Assembly: GCF_014898815.1 (NCBI RefSeq)
Contig: NW_026515509.1
Location: 1,364,001 to 1,428,000, forward strand
Source: Panonychus citri
Taxonomy: Eukaryota > Arthropoda > Arachnida > Trombidiformes > Tetranychidae
Reading direction: 5' to 3'
Length of the DNA: 64,000 bases
In this document: positions 12,249-24,709 of the stretch, in pieces
Position numbering within the stretch: the first letter of the stretch is position 1
How the letters are laid out: every line of letters starts with the position of its first letter
Notes under the pieces: generated by a model
Database searches by the model: none
The model's input: the letters and a program-made list of their open reading frames with translations, nothing else
What the model was told of the DNA's origin: nothing
Translations under genes and position numbers: made by a program

Positions 12249-15200
12249 ATGCCAGGTATCATTGTGTTCAAAAGACGTTGGAGTATTGGCTCTGATGATC
12301 TAATTGTACCTGCACTTATCCTGTTCACTGTTCATATTGTCTGGTGAGTATTTATCATGAACCATCATGGAAACAGTTAAATCATCGTCAATTGTCATGC
12401 TAATTTTACAACAATACATTGGAAACAAATCAAACTGATTACAAATTAATTTTCTTTTTCTTCTTCTTTTTCTTTCTTTAATTAGGTTAATTGTTCTTTC
12501 ATTGATTCTGGTATCCGGAGAGAAAAGAGAATGGCGTTTACAATGTATGATCGATTTACACGAACATATTATCGGCTATGCCATCATCCTAATCGGCTGT
12601 CTAATTGTCGAGCTCTTTATTGCTTGGGTCAGTTCAAGAGGAACCATTTTGGATACCGAACCTCGATCATCAATGCAGTACCTTCTCTATGTAAGATTAG
12701 GTAAGTTAATATCATCTAATTGTCGATTAATTCAGCTGATTCAGTTCATTCAGTTCATCTCAACCATTAATGTTTCCCCTTTATCATCATCAAAATCATA
12801 TTCAACTCTGGTTTCATTTTCACCGTTATCATGTAACAACTTATTCAATTCCCGGTCTTTTGATTCACAATCATCTTTTCTGGTGCTGTCATAACAATCA
12901 AGGTGTATTACAGTTAAATCATGTCTCATGGTTGACTGTTGATCGATCTCATGAATTTCTCTTTCTTCAGATTTTTTCTTCTCTCCCTGTGTTTACTTTG
13001 TTACACCAAGAAGAAGATATAAAAAGAAATGTTCACATCTCATTTACTTTATTCTCTGTGTCTCTCTGGTTATTTTCCAAGTTTTAAATTACAGTCTCAA
13101 GTTGAGATTATCTTTTTTTTCAGACCATTCAGATGTATGAGGGAGGAAGATGATGATGAGAAAAAAGAAGAGCAAAATTAGTGAAGTGCTAATGAACCAC
13201 CATCATCATCATCATCTACCTGAGTTTTCAAGGTTGATTGTTTTTACTTTCAGCTCTTCCTGATTCCGTGTTAACTTTTAAACTACTGAGCCTTTCAATG
13301 TGAACTTTCAGTTACCTTTTTTTTTGTTTACCTTTAGAACCTAAAATATAAGGTTACCTTTAAATCATCAGATCAATGACATAACGTGTAGATCAGCAAT
13401 TAGTTGATTATTATTACAATACAAATGTATTTACAAATTGGTTTATATTGAAATGAGGAAATTAATTGTTTGAATTAAATTGCTCATTATAATTGATGTG
13501 CCTCGTTGGTTAGCTTAATGATTTGATCAGTTGCAATCAAATTAACTTTCTAACAATTTATATAATTTTTTTTTTCTTCTCATCAAGATTGATATGTTTA
13601 TACATATTAGTTGATTTATCTTTGATAATTTTTATCATTTCAATTACTTAGTGATTGTTGATTGAAAAACTAATATTTTGTTGCTTTGGTAATCATGTTT
13701 TCATCATAATTTGATTTCCTCTTCCGTTTTTGTTTTGTTCAATACATTGATTTACTTTCATAAATTAATAAAAAAAATAAAGGATTAAATGAAAGGGGAA
13801 AAAAATTAACTGTAATTGGTTATTAATTTTGACCCAATTCTTAATCTTTAAGCTGTTGAAGTAGAAAACTAATCTAATTTAAATCCTAATTGCCTCAACA
13901 CCCAATTTAAAGGTGACATGATAATAACCCTAATCAAATGTTTATCCTGAAACAAATGACAATCAGTTTGATTACAAAGTCAACAGTTATGATGATTAGT
14001 TAACATGTTTTGATTAAAATGATAGCGATTAACAAAGTAAATTATATGCAAAATGTATGATAATTGCTGTTGTTATAACCTCTCATCCACCTCATCATCT
14101 TCCCCATGGATGCTCATTGTGCCTTAGAATTGAACTTATATATATCACAGGAAGATGAGGAAGATGAGGAAGATGAAGATGATGAAGTAATCTCTTTCTT
14201 TCTTTTTATCTCTCATTTGAAAAGTTCTTTAGTTTCAGATTATTCATTGTACCATGAAAATGTTCATGTAATCTAAACATCTTTACCATCGACTGGAAAC
14301 TCAAATATTTTACATTTTTCCCTTTTCTTTACCCACCATCACCAGAGTTTCTCACACAGAATCCATCATGTTACTCAGAATAATTCTTAATGTAATAATC
14401 TACATAGAATTATAAATATTGCTCAAAATGTTGGAAAAATACTCAACTTGCACTTTTATTCATATTTAACTTGATTCTTTTTCTTCCTCTGTGTGTTTTT
14501 CATCATCATCATCATCATCAGGGGTTCTTATCCACTTTCTCAGCATTTATATATCATGAAATTTCATTTCCTTGAATCTTTACATCACATGATACGATTG
14601 TGAATTTTTTTCTTCTTCCTTTCCTTTCCTAACATAATAAAAGATTCAATAATTGTCCAAAATTTCAAACCCGGAAATTTGGGTGGAAACAGAGATAGAA
14701 AAAAGGTCAAATGTCACTTGGAATTGAGTCTGTGTATCAACATCGTTATTTTTATTATTATTATTGATGTTATTGTTATTTGTATTATATAATCAAGGAA
14801 ACACTTGACTGAATCTCTTGTATCAATTGTTCATCATGGTGAAACTGAATCAAATGAACAACAGGAAAAAAAACAACTCAATTTTGTTGATTCAGTTTAT
14901 ATCAATGAACATCATATGATATTAGCATAATCAACAAATACTATTAGCATCTTAAACATGATAATCAATGAAGTCCAATCAAGTAAAATTAACATTTCCA
15001 TTAGTCTCAAAGCATTTATCAATTAATATCATCTATTACCAACTTTGATTACCCATCTTACATTTAAATTGCTTGATTGCTCACTAATCAATTAATCTTA
15101 AATCTTAACTGTGTTAATTAATCATGATACAAAATGAAAATCAGTCAACATGAATTGATTGTGATTCTTAATTGATCAAAATTCACATGAACATACTGAT

Positions 15201-18200
15201 TATTTTAAATGATTTTATTATTATCATGAAAAATTCAATGGTAATTATCATTGAATTTCTGTTACCTTTTCCTTTGCCATCAGAATGAGAATAATTAATT
15301 TCCTAACTAATCAGTTGTTAATCATGAAGTTGATTTAATAATAATAAACTTCTTGATATATATTCATCTTGTTGATGATGATACGATTTGATTTAAACAA
15401 ACTTGAAAGTGTAATTGTTTAGATTGTGATTGTGATTGTGTATAAATGATTAATGATTTGCTAATTGGTTCATTTTTATTCCAATGAGCAAATGATTATA
15501 ATAATTAATTGTGTTAATATTAAATGAAGGACGAAATGTTCAAACTCGAGATGTTGATTATCATTGAAACTCCTCCTCATCCTCCCACCTCATCAATTGT
15601 TAAACTTGATTGTAAATTGAAATTGGTGGAAAACAAAGTAATCAAATTAAATTATCACGATGAAGAAACTTTTTATTTGCTCACAAATTTAATGCAAGAT
15701 TGATCATGTTTAAAACTAAATTACAATTGAATTGCAACAATCAGTTAACAAGGAAAATACAAATTGTAACCTTATCATTTTGTCTCAAACTTATCATACT
15801 ATCCAAAGTTCAGTGGAAAATAAAAAATAAATCAAAGAGAAAGAGAGAAAAACAAAGAAGAAAAAAAGAACTGAATAACTTGATGAACTTTTCTCCATGT
15901 TATCTACATGATTCTGTCGAAAAGAATCACTAACAACATTGGAACAATTTTTTCTCTTTTTTATTCTCTATTATTATTATTTTCTTTATTTTGTCTAATA
16001 TATTTTGTTCAGAATTCTTTTCCTTTTTTTTTCATCTATTCTCAGCATTCTCGTCCTTATTTCTTTTACCATTATTGTTATCATGTCTCCAGGGAACCCC
16101 ATGAGTTGATTACATCAAATTGAATCTTCCTGAGTTAAATAGCCTCTGATATTAGACAGGAACCAATGAATATAATGATTGAAATTTTCAGGAGATATGA
16201 GATTGACAATGGAAGAGTATAAGTAACTAGGAATAAGGTGTAAGGATGATAAAGATGAGAATCGAGCTGAATACCAAAGGTTTCATGAGAATCCCCTGAT
16301 TCTCAATGTAACTCATGACAAAGAACAAGAAAAAAGGTTAACAACTCCTATTGGAATTAAATTTCCATCCCAATTGTAGATCAACCATTCAATTAAATTG
16401 ATTCTGATTAATATTAATCATCACCAATTTAACCTTAATTTTGTTCATTAACTTTAACTACACTTTACGATTTTTCTTGCTAATACATTTGATCATATTG
16501 ATTAAGAATTGAGCTCTCTTACTATTTGCCATCTAATCAATTTAATCAACAAAATTTCAATAGTTAACTAATTGCTAATGATCACTTATTCAGTTAATTG
16601 TCTCATCATAATTGAACTGTTATCCATTAAACGTTCATGATTTATTGTTCAAGTGTCAACTTTTGATTCTGTTTTCATGATTATCTGACAATCTCATTTA
16701 ATATTTTTCCTTTTATATTGATTACCATGAATATTAAGGTGAATACTCAACTTTTTCCCCCTTTTATCATAATATCAACATGATGAGTCTTTGCTATTCA
16801 TTTCCAGAATTTTCAGAAATTCCCTGTACTCTGAATATAATATTTTCCCATGAAAACTTTTTCCTCCATTGATTATAAAGTCAATTCTAATCAATCTTAT
16901 GTTAAATCATATTGAAAGTTTATTCATCTTACTTTTTTTTATCCTCATCCTCATCATTTTTTCCCCTCTCATCTTTCATGATAGTAACTATTTTATATTC
17001 ACCATGATTTCATTGATATAATAACAGATAAAATTGTCAATATATTGACATTTACATTGTTACTCGTCAATCTTAAACTATTTGATGTATCAGACAAAAT
17101 CAATGGAACCATTTTGATTTATTGAGTTGAACCATTTTAATTATTGAGAAAAATTTTCCAATTTTCTATTCATATTAATCAATCATTGTTGTTAATTGTT
17201 ACCTTCTTTGTTTACCTTTTCATCAGGGATTCTGGTGATTGAAATTTTCTGGCTCATCATGGGAATCTACTGGATTAGACAGCACTATGATTCCTGTACA
17301 CCAGGATTTCCCAGAGATGCCATTCTAGTTATCATCATATGCAATTTTTGTATAATTGCTTCAGTTTTTATCACAATTTGGTGCACCTTTGATACTGCTG
17401 GACGTTCATGGGTCAAGATGCAACGATATCAGAATAGCCTCAAGGATGGACAAAGCAAATACAGGTACAAGAGATCGGGTAACTCTCATCGTAATTGGCG
17501 TCACAGGTTTGTCTCTGTTGATTCATTAATTAGTTGGTTAACCAATTAACTTTGATAAGTTAATATCAAACATCACAATCAACACAATCTCGCACTCATC
17601 TTAATCTTGTTTCATAATGATCAATTAATATAATGAATGACAGAGTCAATTAATTTTCAATGTGTCAATTGCATGATCATGTATCCTTTTTTTTTGTTTT
17701 TACATGTTTCTTGTTAATTGTGATTAACTAATTGTAATTTAGATTAACCACAAATTATCCTCATTGTTAATATAATCAGTTTTTGTTTTCATCAATCTTT
17801 TCACTTGATGAAAACTTGTTGCCAGTTACAATGCAACTATGCATGTGTTTTACAATTAGTTTAATTACAATTAACTTTAACTTTTTTTTCTCTTAATTTG
17901 CTTAATTTAATTTGATTCTTTTTTTATTATTTTCTTTTTTTTTCCTCATCATTTTTTCATTGGAAATCATTGTTTTCAAATTTGATTTGTATCTTAATAA
18001 TTTGCCAGGCAAACTCCTGAGCTTTTAGATCTGAAAAGGTATTTTATTTTTATTTTGATTTAATTGTCACAATCAATTTTTAATTTATCACTTTTCCATA
18101 CATTTATTACTATAAATTGATAATCTAAATGGTGATTATAGTAAATTGATTGTCCACTGGTTGTGATTGGCAACACATGATAACCAAATCAACTTGATAA

Positions 18201-21200
18201 TGTTGAAAATTGGTTAGACTTTAATTTATAATTGAAATCAAATTGGTTCATCATTTTTTTTTCATGGAAAATCAGTTTTCTAATTGTTGATTAATTGTTG
18301 ATTGTTACAGGAAAGCGATGAGACAATATCAGGATAGTTGGAATCGTCGGTGTGAATTATTATTTTGTTGCCTTGGTAAATCTGATAGGCGTCAGGTGAG
18401 AATGAGCAATTTACCTGATTGTTGAACAATTGGATTAACTGATTGTTTTTCTTTCTTTTTGTCATAAAATTTAGAATTCTTTTACAGAAATTGCCAAATT
18501 ATTATCAGAATTTTTTCGTGATTTGGACGTGGTGCCTTCCGATGTGATCGCAGGTCTCATATTGACTCGACGACAGCAGAAAAATCAAAGTTCATTGGTT
18601 GTTCGTGAAGAAGCCAATAAAACTTATCAATTCCTTTCCGGGTTACCCATAAGTCCGGAAACGCGATTCTTGGATGTGACCCACTATGCGGTTGTCCAAG
18701 ACATTAGAACACTAATACATTATCTTCATTATGCCATAGCGATTTACGGTTGGCCCATTTATCTGATGGAAAACAAAGCGTTCGGATGTTTTCAGCTTTG
18801 TCCTTATTTAAGATGTTCAACTTGCTTTTCATCACCAAATTCATCCTCATCCTCATCATGTTTCAATCCCTTTTGTTGCTGTCCACTACTAAATCGTTCA
18901 ACGTCAACGGTAACTGTAACTACTACGACAACAACAACGGTCACCAATCAAATTGAACGTAAATTATCAGCCTCATCGACAAGTCCTCGTCCCTCAACAA
19001 CTTCACCCATTTCTGAGCCCATGATATTGGGTGATAATTGTTGTGGATGTAATTATGCTGCTCTCCAAAAGATTTGTCAAACTCATAATTTTGAAATAAT
19101 TTACGCAACTTATCATGTTGAAATCGCTGAGCCGCCGTTTTTTGTGGCCCTTGACTATGATAAACGGACCATTGTTGTTACCATTCGAGGTACTCTCTCC
19201 CTACAAGATGTGATCACTGACCTGAACGCTGAAGGTGACCTATTACCGACCAATCCTGTTCGTGATAATTGGCTTGGGCACAAGGGGATGGTCGAAGCGG
19301 CTGTTTATATTAAGAAAAAGTTGACCGATGAAAAAATTTTGGAACAAGCGTTGACCCATAATCCCTGTAAAGGAACTCATAATTATTCACTAGTCCTTGT
19401 TGGCCATTCCTTGGGTGCGGGTACTGCGGCCATTCTGGCCATTCTACTTAAAGAAACTTATCCCGATCTAGTCTGTTACGCTTTCTCCCCGCCCGGTGGG
19501 CTACTCTCTTTACCCGCCGTTGAATATACTAAACATTTCATCACCTCAGTGGTTTTGGGCAAAGATGTTGTTCCAAGATTAGGATTACATCAAATGGAAA
19601 CATTAAGATTTGATCTAATTAACGTAATCAAACAATCAAAAGACCCAAAATGGAAAACAATTGGAATGGGTTTCTGTTGTTGTACACTTGCAACGGAAAC
19701 GGAAACACTCAATTCCAAGGTAACAACGACTTCCCCTGATGGTGTTAACAATCAAATTAAAGATGATGGCAGTGGTTTTGTTATCAAGAAAAGTGTTAAA
19801 CCTTCAAATAGTTTAGTCGGTGTTGGTCAAGATTTAATTTCTCATGATGGTAAAAGTAAAATTAATACAATTAATTGTGATGATATAACATCAATCACAG
19901 GAGGAGAAAAGGAGTTATCAGCTCATCCAGATGATTCCTCGATCGCTTTAACTGTTCATCAACCTCTTTACCCTCCGGGTAAAATAATTCATATCGTTCG
20001 TAATCATCCAGCAAAAGAAGAGTAAGTTGATTGTTGATTAATCATAGAAAACTTTGATTGTTATTTGTGTTTATTAATATGTTGAATCATTATTATTAAT
20101 GATCTTTTCATCCTCGTCATCATCATCATCCTCATCTAATTATATGTTTTCTTGTCTTCATCTTCAGTGCTTCCAAAAACAACAATTGGAGGTAAGAAAT
20201 TAATCATTTACGATTTAGTGTTTTTCGTAATCAAATTAACCATTTATACAAATGAAACTTTGATTGTTGTTGTTGATGTGATCAAAGTGCAAAATAATCA
20301 AACTTTTAATGATTTAATAAATCAACAAATCTCATTAGAAATGAAAACTTTACGATTAAGATTACCTTAATTGTATTGATTAATTAATACTTATTGTTGT
20401 TTCTACAACGATTAAATGATTAATTAATTTCGATAATTAACTTGTGATTAACCAAGTTAGTATCGTTAATTGTTAATTGCAAAGTAATCAACTCAATTTG
20501 TTGTATTAATAGTTTGTTAAACCAACAATTGAATGATTGAAAGAGATTAATCATAATCAGTTAATCAATTAAAAAATTATTTTTAGAATTTTTAATGTTT
20601 TCGATTTTCAGATGAGTAACCAAGCCGGGATTGAACCTACGTCATCGTGAATTAGAGTCCAAGACACTAACCTCTCGGCCAGTTGCTAAGGGAATATTTT
20701 ATTTTGATTATGTCACCTATTGATTTGACTCTTTTTTCCATTAACTAATGTTGGTCAATTAAATTTGTCCATATAAAATAGTTTGAACCAATAGATGGCG
20801 TAACAAAATATTCCCTTAGCAAGGTTTTACTGTATTAGTTATTTAAATTTCAATAATAATAAATATTAGATAAAATCATCACAATCATATTTAGGTTTCA
20901 TCTTTAACAATTAAATTTAATCATTCAATGCCCGGAGGGTAAAAATCACCATGAAAAATTGATATAGTTATTATTATGATATATGAATCAAGAAATGAGC
21001 TTATCATTGCTAATAATTGACTCTTTAAATTGTTTAATCGCTGATTGTCGCCCTTAAATTGTTTACCCATGAGTAATGATTTTAATGTTTATGATTTAAT
21101 TTCGATATGTTGATCATTAATTGTGTTTATTTTTTTTTTGTTCCAGAAAATTTGTCGGTAAAAAGGATTCAGTTTATCAAGCATTGTGGGTGGATAATAC

Positions 21201-22734
21201 TGAATATGATCAGATAATTATCTCACCAGTCATGATACAAGATCATATGCCTGATAAAGTTCTGGAAGCATTGGAGAAACTGTTAATCACCACTGGTCCA
21301 CCAAAGCCGACCCGCCGTTTAACGGCAAATAATATTGACCATATATCACGTCCATTGATGACCTACCCAAGTGGGACAATTACACCCGATTCATTAGACC
21401 GAACTCCATCTCATAGAGTTGTATTGGAAACATCGTTCACCGATTTACAACCGGTGGGTTTGGACCTTGATGAGCCCAGATATATGCCCTCCTATTCTTG
21501 TTCAATCCTTGGTTCAACTGGTCGGTTCACCTCACGACCTCCGACCCTGTTAACTGCCCTACGGAAAAGTCGTAAAGTTGATCTGATTCGAGATGATTGG
21601 ATTGGAATGGCTCCTTTAGCTACTCCTGAAGCCTTCAGTGAATCTTCAAGTATCTCTTCTCGAAGTGCCTGTATCAAGGGTGGAAATGGTATTAATAGTA
21701 TCGGTGGAGTGGGTGAAAGGTCAACTATTGATGGTAGAATTAATCTCAATGTCAGTTCATTGAAATCTTATTCTGTTCTTGAGCAAATTGATCAAACTTC
21801 TTATTACTTGTCGATTAAACCTTCAGCTTCTTCTGGTGGTCAAACTAATTCAACCAATGGTGAAGAGATTAATTCACGAGGAGATGATTATGAAGAGGAA
21901 GAAGAGGAAGAGGTTAAAGGTGATAGAAGAGAAGGTGAAAATAGACGATTAATTGTTTCACCGGGAACATCGAATGTTTCAAGTAATAATTATCAATCCT
22001 CTTTAACTGAATATCAACCGTCAACTTCACCCACTTCACCACAATTAACATCACCGATTTACATTCCATCACCGACAGGAAGTGGACTTGATTTAGATCC
22101 AAATGCTTTATTTGATTCGCTAATTGCTAAATATGATAATCGTAATAAACATGATGAAATTGAAAGTGGATGTGGATCATCAACCAATGGATTCAATTTA
22201 GATCGTGAAGGTTGTTCATCTGGAGCATCATTTAAATCAATCGATACCACCAATGGTCAACTTAATGATCTTAACCACTCGGAAGGAGGTGGAGGAAGAG
22301 GTGGAAATATTATCAGAGAAGAGGAAACGGAAGATGATGAAGTGGAAATTGATCTGGATGGTCGTCGAATCTCATCTCGAGCAAGTCTTCTTAGTGGAAT
22401 CAGAGAGCATCGGATTAACATTGGAGAGAATGACAATTCAACCTATTCGACTTCGAGTAATTATTGTCACAGTTTGAGTAGCATGTCGGACTCTCAGTCA
22501 TCTAATGAAAATCTACCACCCCTTAGGCGATCACACGAAGAGATTAATTTAAATTGTCTTGAAGATGATGTTCAAGTTTTCCGTCAAGAAATCAGGACTC
22601 ACCCGACAACGGCCTCGCTACGAGCTAGTGATCACCCTGACCTTTCACCCAAATCTCGGTTACTCTTTCAAAAGTTAAAAGTAATTGAATCATCAGCTGA
22701 TGAATTACCTGCCTGTGATGCCTTCCAAGCTTAA
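12249..22734 (+). CDS. DAGLA: Sn1-specific diacylglycerol lipase, alpha type (inaE-like)
   Basis: Membrane lipase that cleaves diacylglycerol to 2-arachidonoylglycerol or other monoacylglycerols; in flies (inaE) it acts in phototransduction. Eight coding exons join in phase: 12249-12343, 12486-12700, 17227-17506, 18009-18038, 18311-18395, 18475-20021, 20168-20191 and 21147-22734 (1287 aa). The start MPGIIVFKRRWSIGSDDL matches the family N-terminus. Four transmembrane segments lie in exons 1-3. The catalytic domain has DVVPSDVIAG and the lipase box GHSLGAG with nucleophile near Ser547. KDVVPRLG carries the probable acid and RNHPA the probable His. Compared with vertebrate DAGL alpha there is a Ser/Thr-rich insert before the catalytic core (about 350-415), a long regulatory loop, and a Ser/Glu-rich tail of about 500 residues. 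The 30-nt and 24-nt exons can each be skipped without changing frame. Confidence 0.95.
12701..17226 (+). other. 4.5-kb DAGL intron 2
   Basis: Intron between the exon ending YVRLG and the exon beginning ILVIEIF. Most introns in the window are below 200 nt, so its size is exceptional and it may hold regulatory elements. I see only AT-rich sequence with CATCAT/GATGAT runs (for example 14503-14520) and no convincing coding segment. Confidence 0.85.
18009..18038 (+). other. DAGL 30-nt microexon
   Basis: Flanked by TTTGCCAG and GTATTT splice signals. It encodes QTPELLDLK plus split codons at both ends. Exon 3 ends and exon 5 begins in the same phase, so skipping removes ten residues without a frame change. 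It lies in the cytosolic linker after the fourth membrane segment. The donor (AAAAG|GTATTT) is weaker than its neighbours, which fits alternative use. Confidence 0.7.
20168..20191 (+). other. DAGL 24-nt microexon
   Basis: Between an acceptor ending TTCATCTTCAG and a GTAAGA donor. It encodes ASKNNNW within split codons and is inserted after RNHPAKEE, next to the catalytic His region. It is also symmetric in phase, so skipping keeps the frame. Confidence 0.7.
20619..20687 (-). repeat. tRNA-derived sequence (SINE head or tRNA pseudogene)
   Basis: On the minus strand this carries a good internal pol III box A (TGGCCGAGAGG) and box B (GGTTCAATCCC) about 35 nt apart. The outer ends AGCAAC and GTTACT can partly pair like an acceptor stem. 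The anticodon arm does not pair well, so it is not a working tRNA. It sits in the last DAGL intron and abuts the inverted repeat at 20683-20822. Confidence 0.55.
20683..20822. repeat. Inverted repeat, MITE-like hairpin
   Basis: Arms TTGCTAAGGGAATATTTT (20683-20700) and its exact reverse complement (20805-20822) are separated by 104 nt. Similarity continues imperfectly inward for about 25 nt more (TCACCTATTG against CGCCATCTATTG). It lies in the DAGL intron beside the tRNA-like sequence. Whether the two form one composite element cannot be told from a single copy. Confidence 0.75.
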
Positions 22735-24709
22735 TTACTGTCTCATCATCAAATTACTGCATTTAATTTAATTCCTGAACCATTTTTTTTATATTAAGAA
22801 TCAATAATGTTAATTGTATCACTAATCACTGATCATATTTGTCACTCAAGACAAGAACCAACAATCAGGACCAAAAACAACAGAAATCAAAATTTAACCG
22901 ATGAAAAGCAAAAATCGTTTACCTTAAAACTGATCCAATGAAGTGAACAACAATTAACCAAATTAATCAGTTAAATTAGTGATTAATTTAACTGGAAAAG
23001 CTCAAAAACCAAATGTTTCTGATTATCTTCATAATCAATAGCTGGATTAACTCTCGTCCAACAACAATTTAACAACCATGATAACTTCAAAGTCATGATA
23101 CAGTTTAAAATTCAATTGTTAATCAATGAACACAATTAATTACAATTAAGTCTCTAGTCCCTGAAATTATGCTCACTTTCACCTTCTCAACTCTGTTCTT
23201 ATCTTGTTAATTAACAATTAACTAATTGAATCATCATCATGATCAGTTATCAATTCCATTGATTATAATCATCATCATGTAAAAATTTAATTGTTTACAA
23301 TTTTTGCTTCCTAACCAATTGAAAAGTGATTGATAAATTAACCAATTTTTTTGTGATCAATTATCAATGATAATTAACTAATTACTTCACTTTCAATGGA
23401 GATTAATGAAGAGTCAACAATTGATAATTATCACTCTGGCAGCATTTTAATTTGGCAAACTGTTAATCAACTTTTTCAACAATTAACCAGCATAATTAAT
23501 TTTTCTTGTTCCAATCATCTGATCAACTCAATTACCTCCCTTCCGATTGTAATCAACAAATAAATTATATATTTTTATGAACTCCTGAAAAAAAATCCTC
23601 CATCCATTGACACCTAATTTCATAACAATTAACTGTATCATCTTAATCATTAATAAAGTTTATATTCAAACAATTACTAAATTGAGTAAACTTTTCAGTC
23701 AGTAACAAAGAAAAGTTTAATTGTAACAAAGATATTAAATTAGATATTGAAACTTCATCGCCATCAAAAATCATCTAAATTGTTTGAAAAAATCATCTAA
23801 TCATCTTATTGATTGTACTTGCGTGGTTAATGATATGAACCAAATCAATTTAATGATTTAAAAATGAAAGATCAATAATTTTTCTAGTTTTATATTATTC
23901 ATATTCTTGATTCAACTCCAAACAACAATAGTTATTACATTTTGAAATTTTCGCAATCATTATAACCTTTTTTACATATTTGTTTAAATGTTATATAATT
24001 ACAATCAGTGATTAGAATTGTTAATTAAAAGGATAATCAACAATCATCATGAGTTTACCAATATCTTTATTTTTGCTGCAATCAACTCGAGTTCATGATC
24101 AACGATTTCACCTCAAGGTAATTACCCAATACCCAAAGAAGATCAGAATGATTGGTATTCCTTTCATAACAAAATATTGGAAAAATCTAGAAAATCTAAC
24201 TAAACATAATCATATGAATAATCTAAAAGAAGAATTAAAATTTAATTGCTAATTAAATTTCGAAAAAAAATTCAGCCGAATTTTAGTTGAGAATCGAAAA
24301 ACTAGATGGCGCAGAAAAAGAACACGTAATGACACGTTATTGACTCTCTGGTTTGTCTGTTGTCATCTTAATTTTTGTTTCTTTTAATCACAATTTATTT
24401 AATTAATTGTTCTTTCCGATTGTTATTTCCATTAATTGGAGCAGTAGATTACTGTTGAACGTTTATCTATAAGTTAATTACCATTTGTGACATTTTTAGG
24501 AAAGGAACAGTTCGTTGAGAGAAATTGTTTTTTTTTCTTTACCATATTTATAGTTGTTTTCACTTCTCTCTCTTTACACTTTGGCCTCTTCTTTAATTTA
24601 ATTGGAGAGAAACCAAGATTGACCTTTTTTCTTTTATAATTTTTCCCTATTTATGCTCTTTGTTTTGACCAAATCTGCTGAAAAGCTTCCTCTAAATAAG
24701 GAGAGGCAT
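22735..24709. other. DAGL 3' region and COPA promoter
   Basis: AT-rich intergenic sequence of about 2 kb. A possible DAGL polyadenylation signal AATAAA is at 23652. Near the COPA side, TAGATGGCGCAG at about 24303 resembles a YY1/Pho-type ATGGCG promoter element, followed by a pyrimidine-rich stretch. A 67-codon ORF at 24049 is listed separately. Confidence 0.45.
24049..24252 (+). CDS. Small hypothetical ORF, 67 aa
   Basis: ATG to TAA, MSLPISLFLLQS start, basic overall. A GTAATT donor-like site at 24117 falls in it, so only the first 23 codons might be exonic. No family is recognised and it may be chance. Confidence 0.2.
   Translation: MSLPISLFLLQSTRVHDQRFHLKVITQYPKKIRMIGIPFITKYWKNLENLTKHNHMNNLKEELKFNC

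Noticed and set aside
15700..16123. Two overlapping ORFs in the large DAGL intron
   Set aside because: Low-complexity Lys- or Phe/Ser-rich translations, no splice context and no similarity I recognise.
20619..20687. Functional tRNA gene
   Set aside because: Box A and B are good, but the anticodon stem does not pair and the T-arm and acceptor stem cannot both form, so it is kept only as tRNA-derived.
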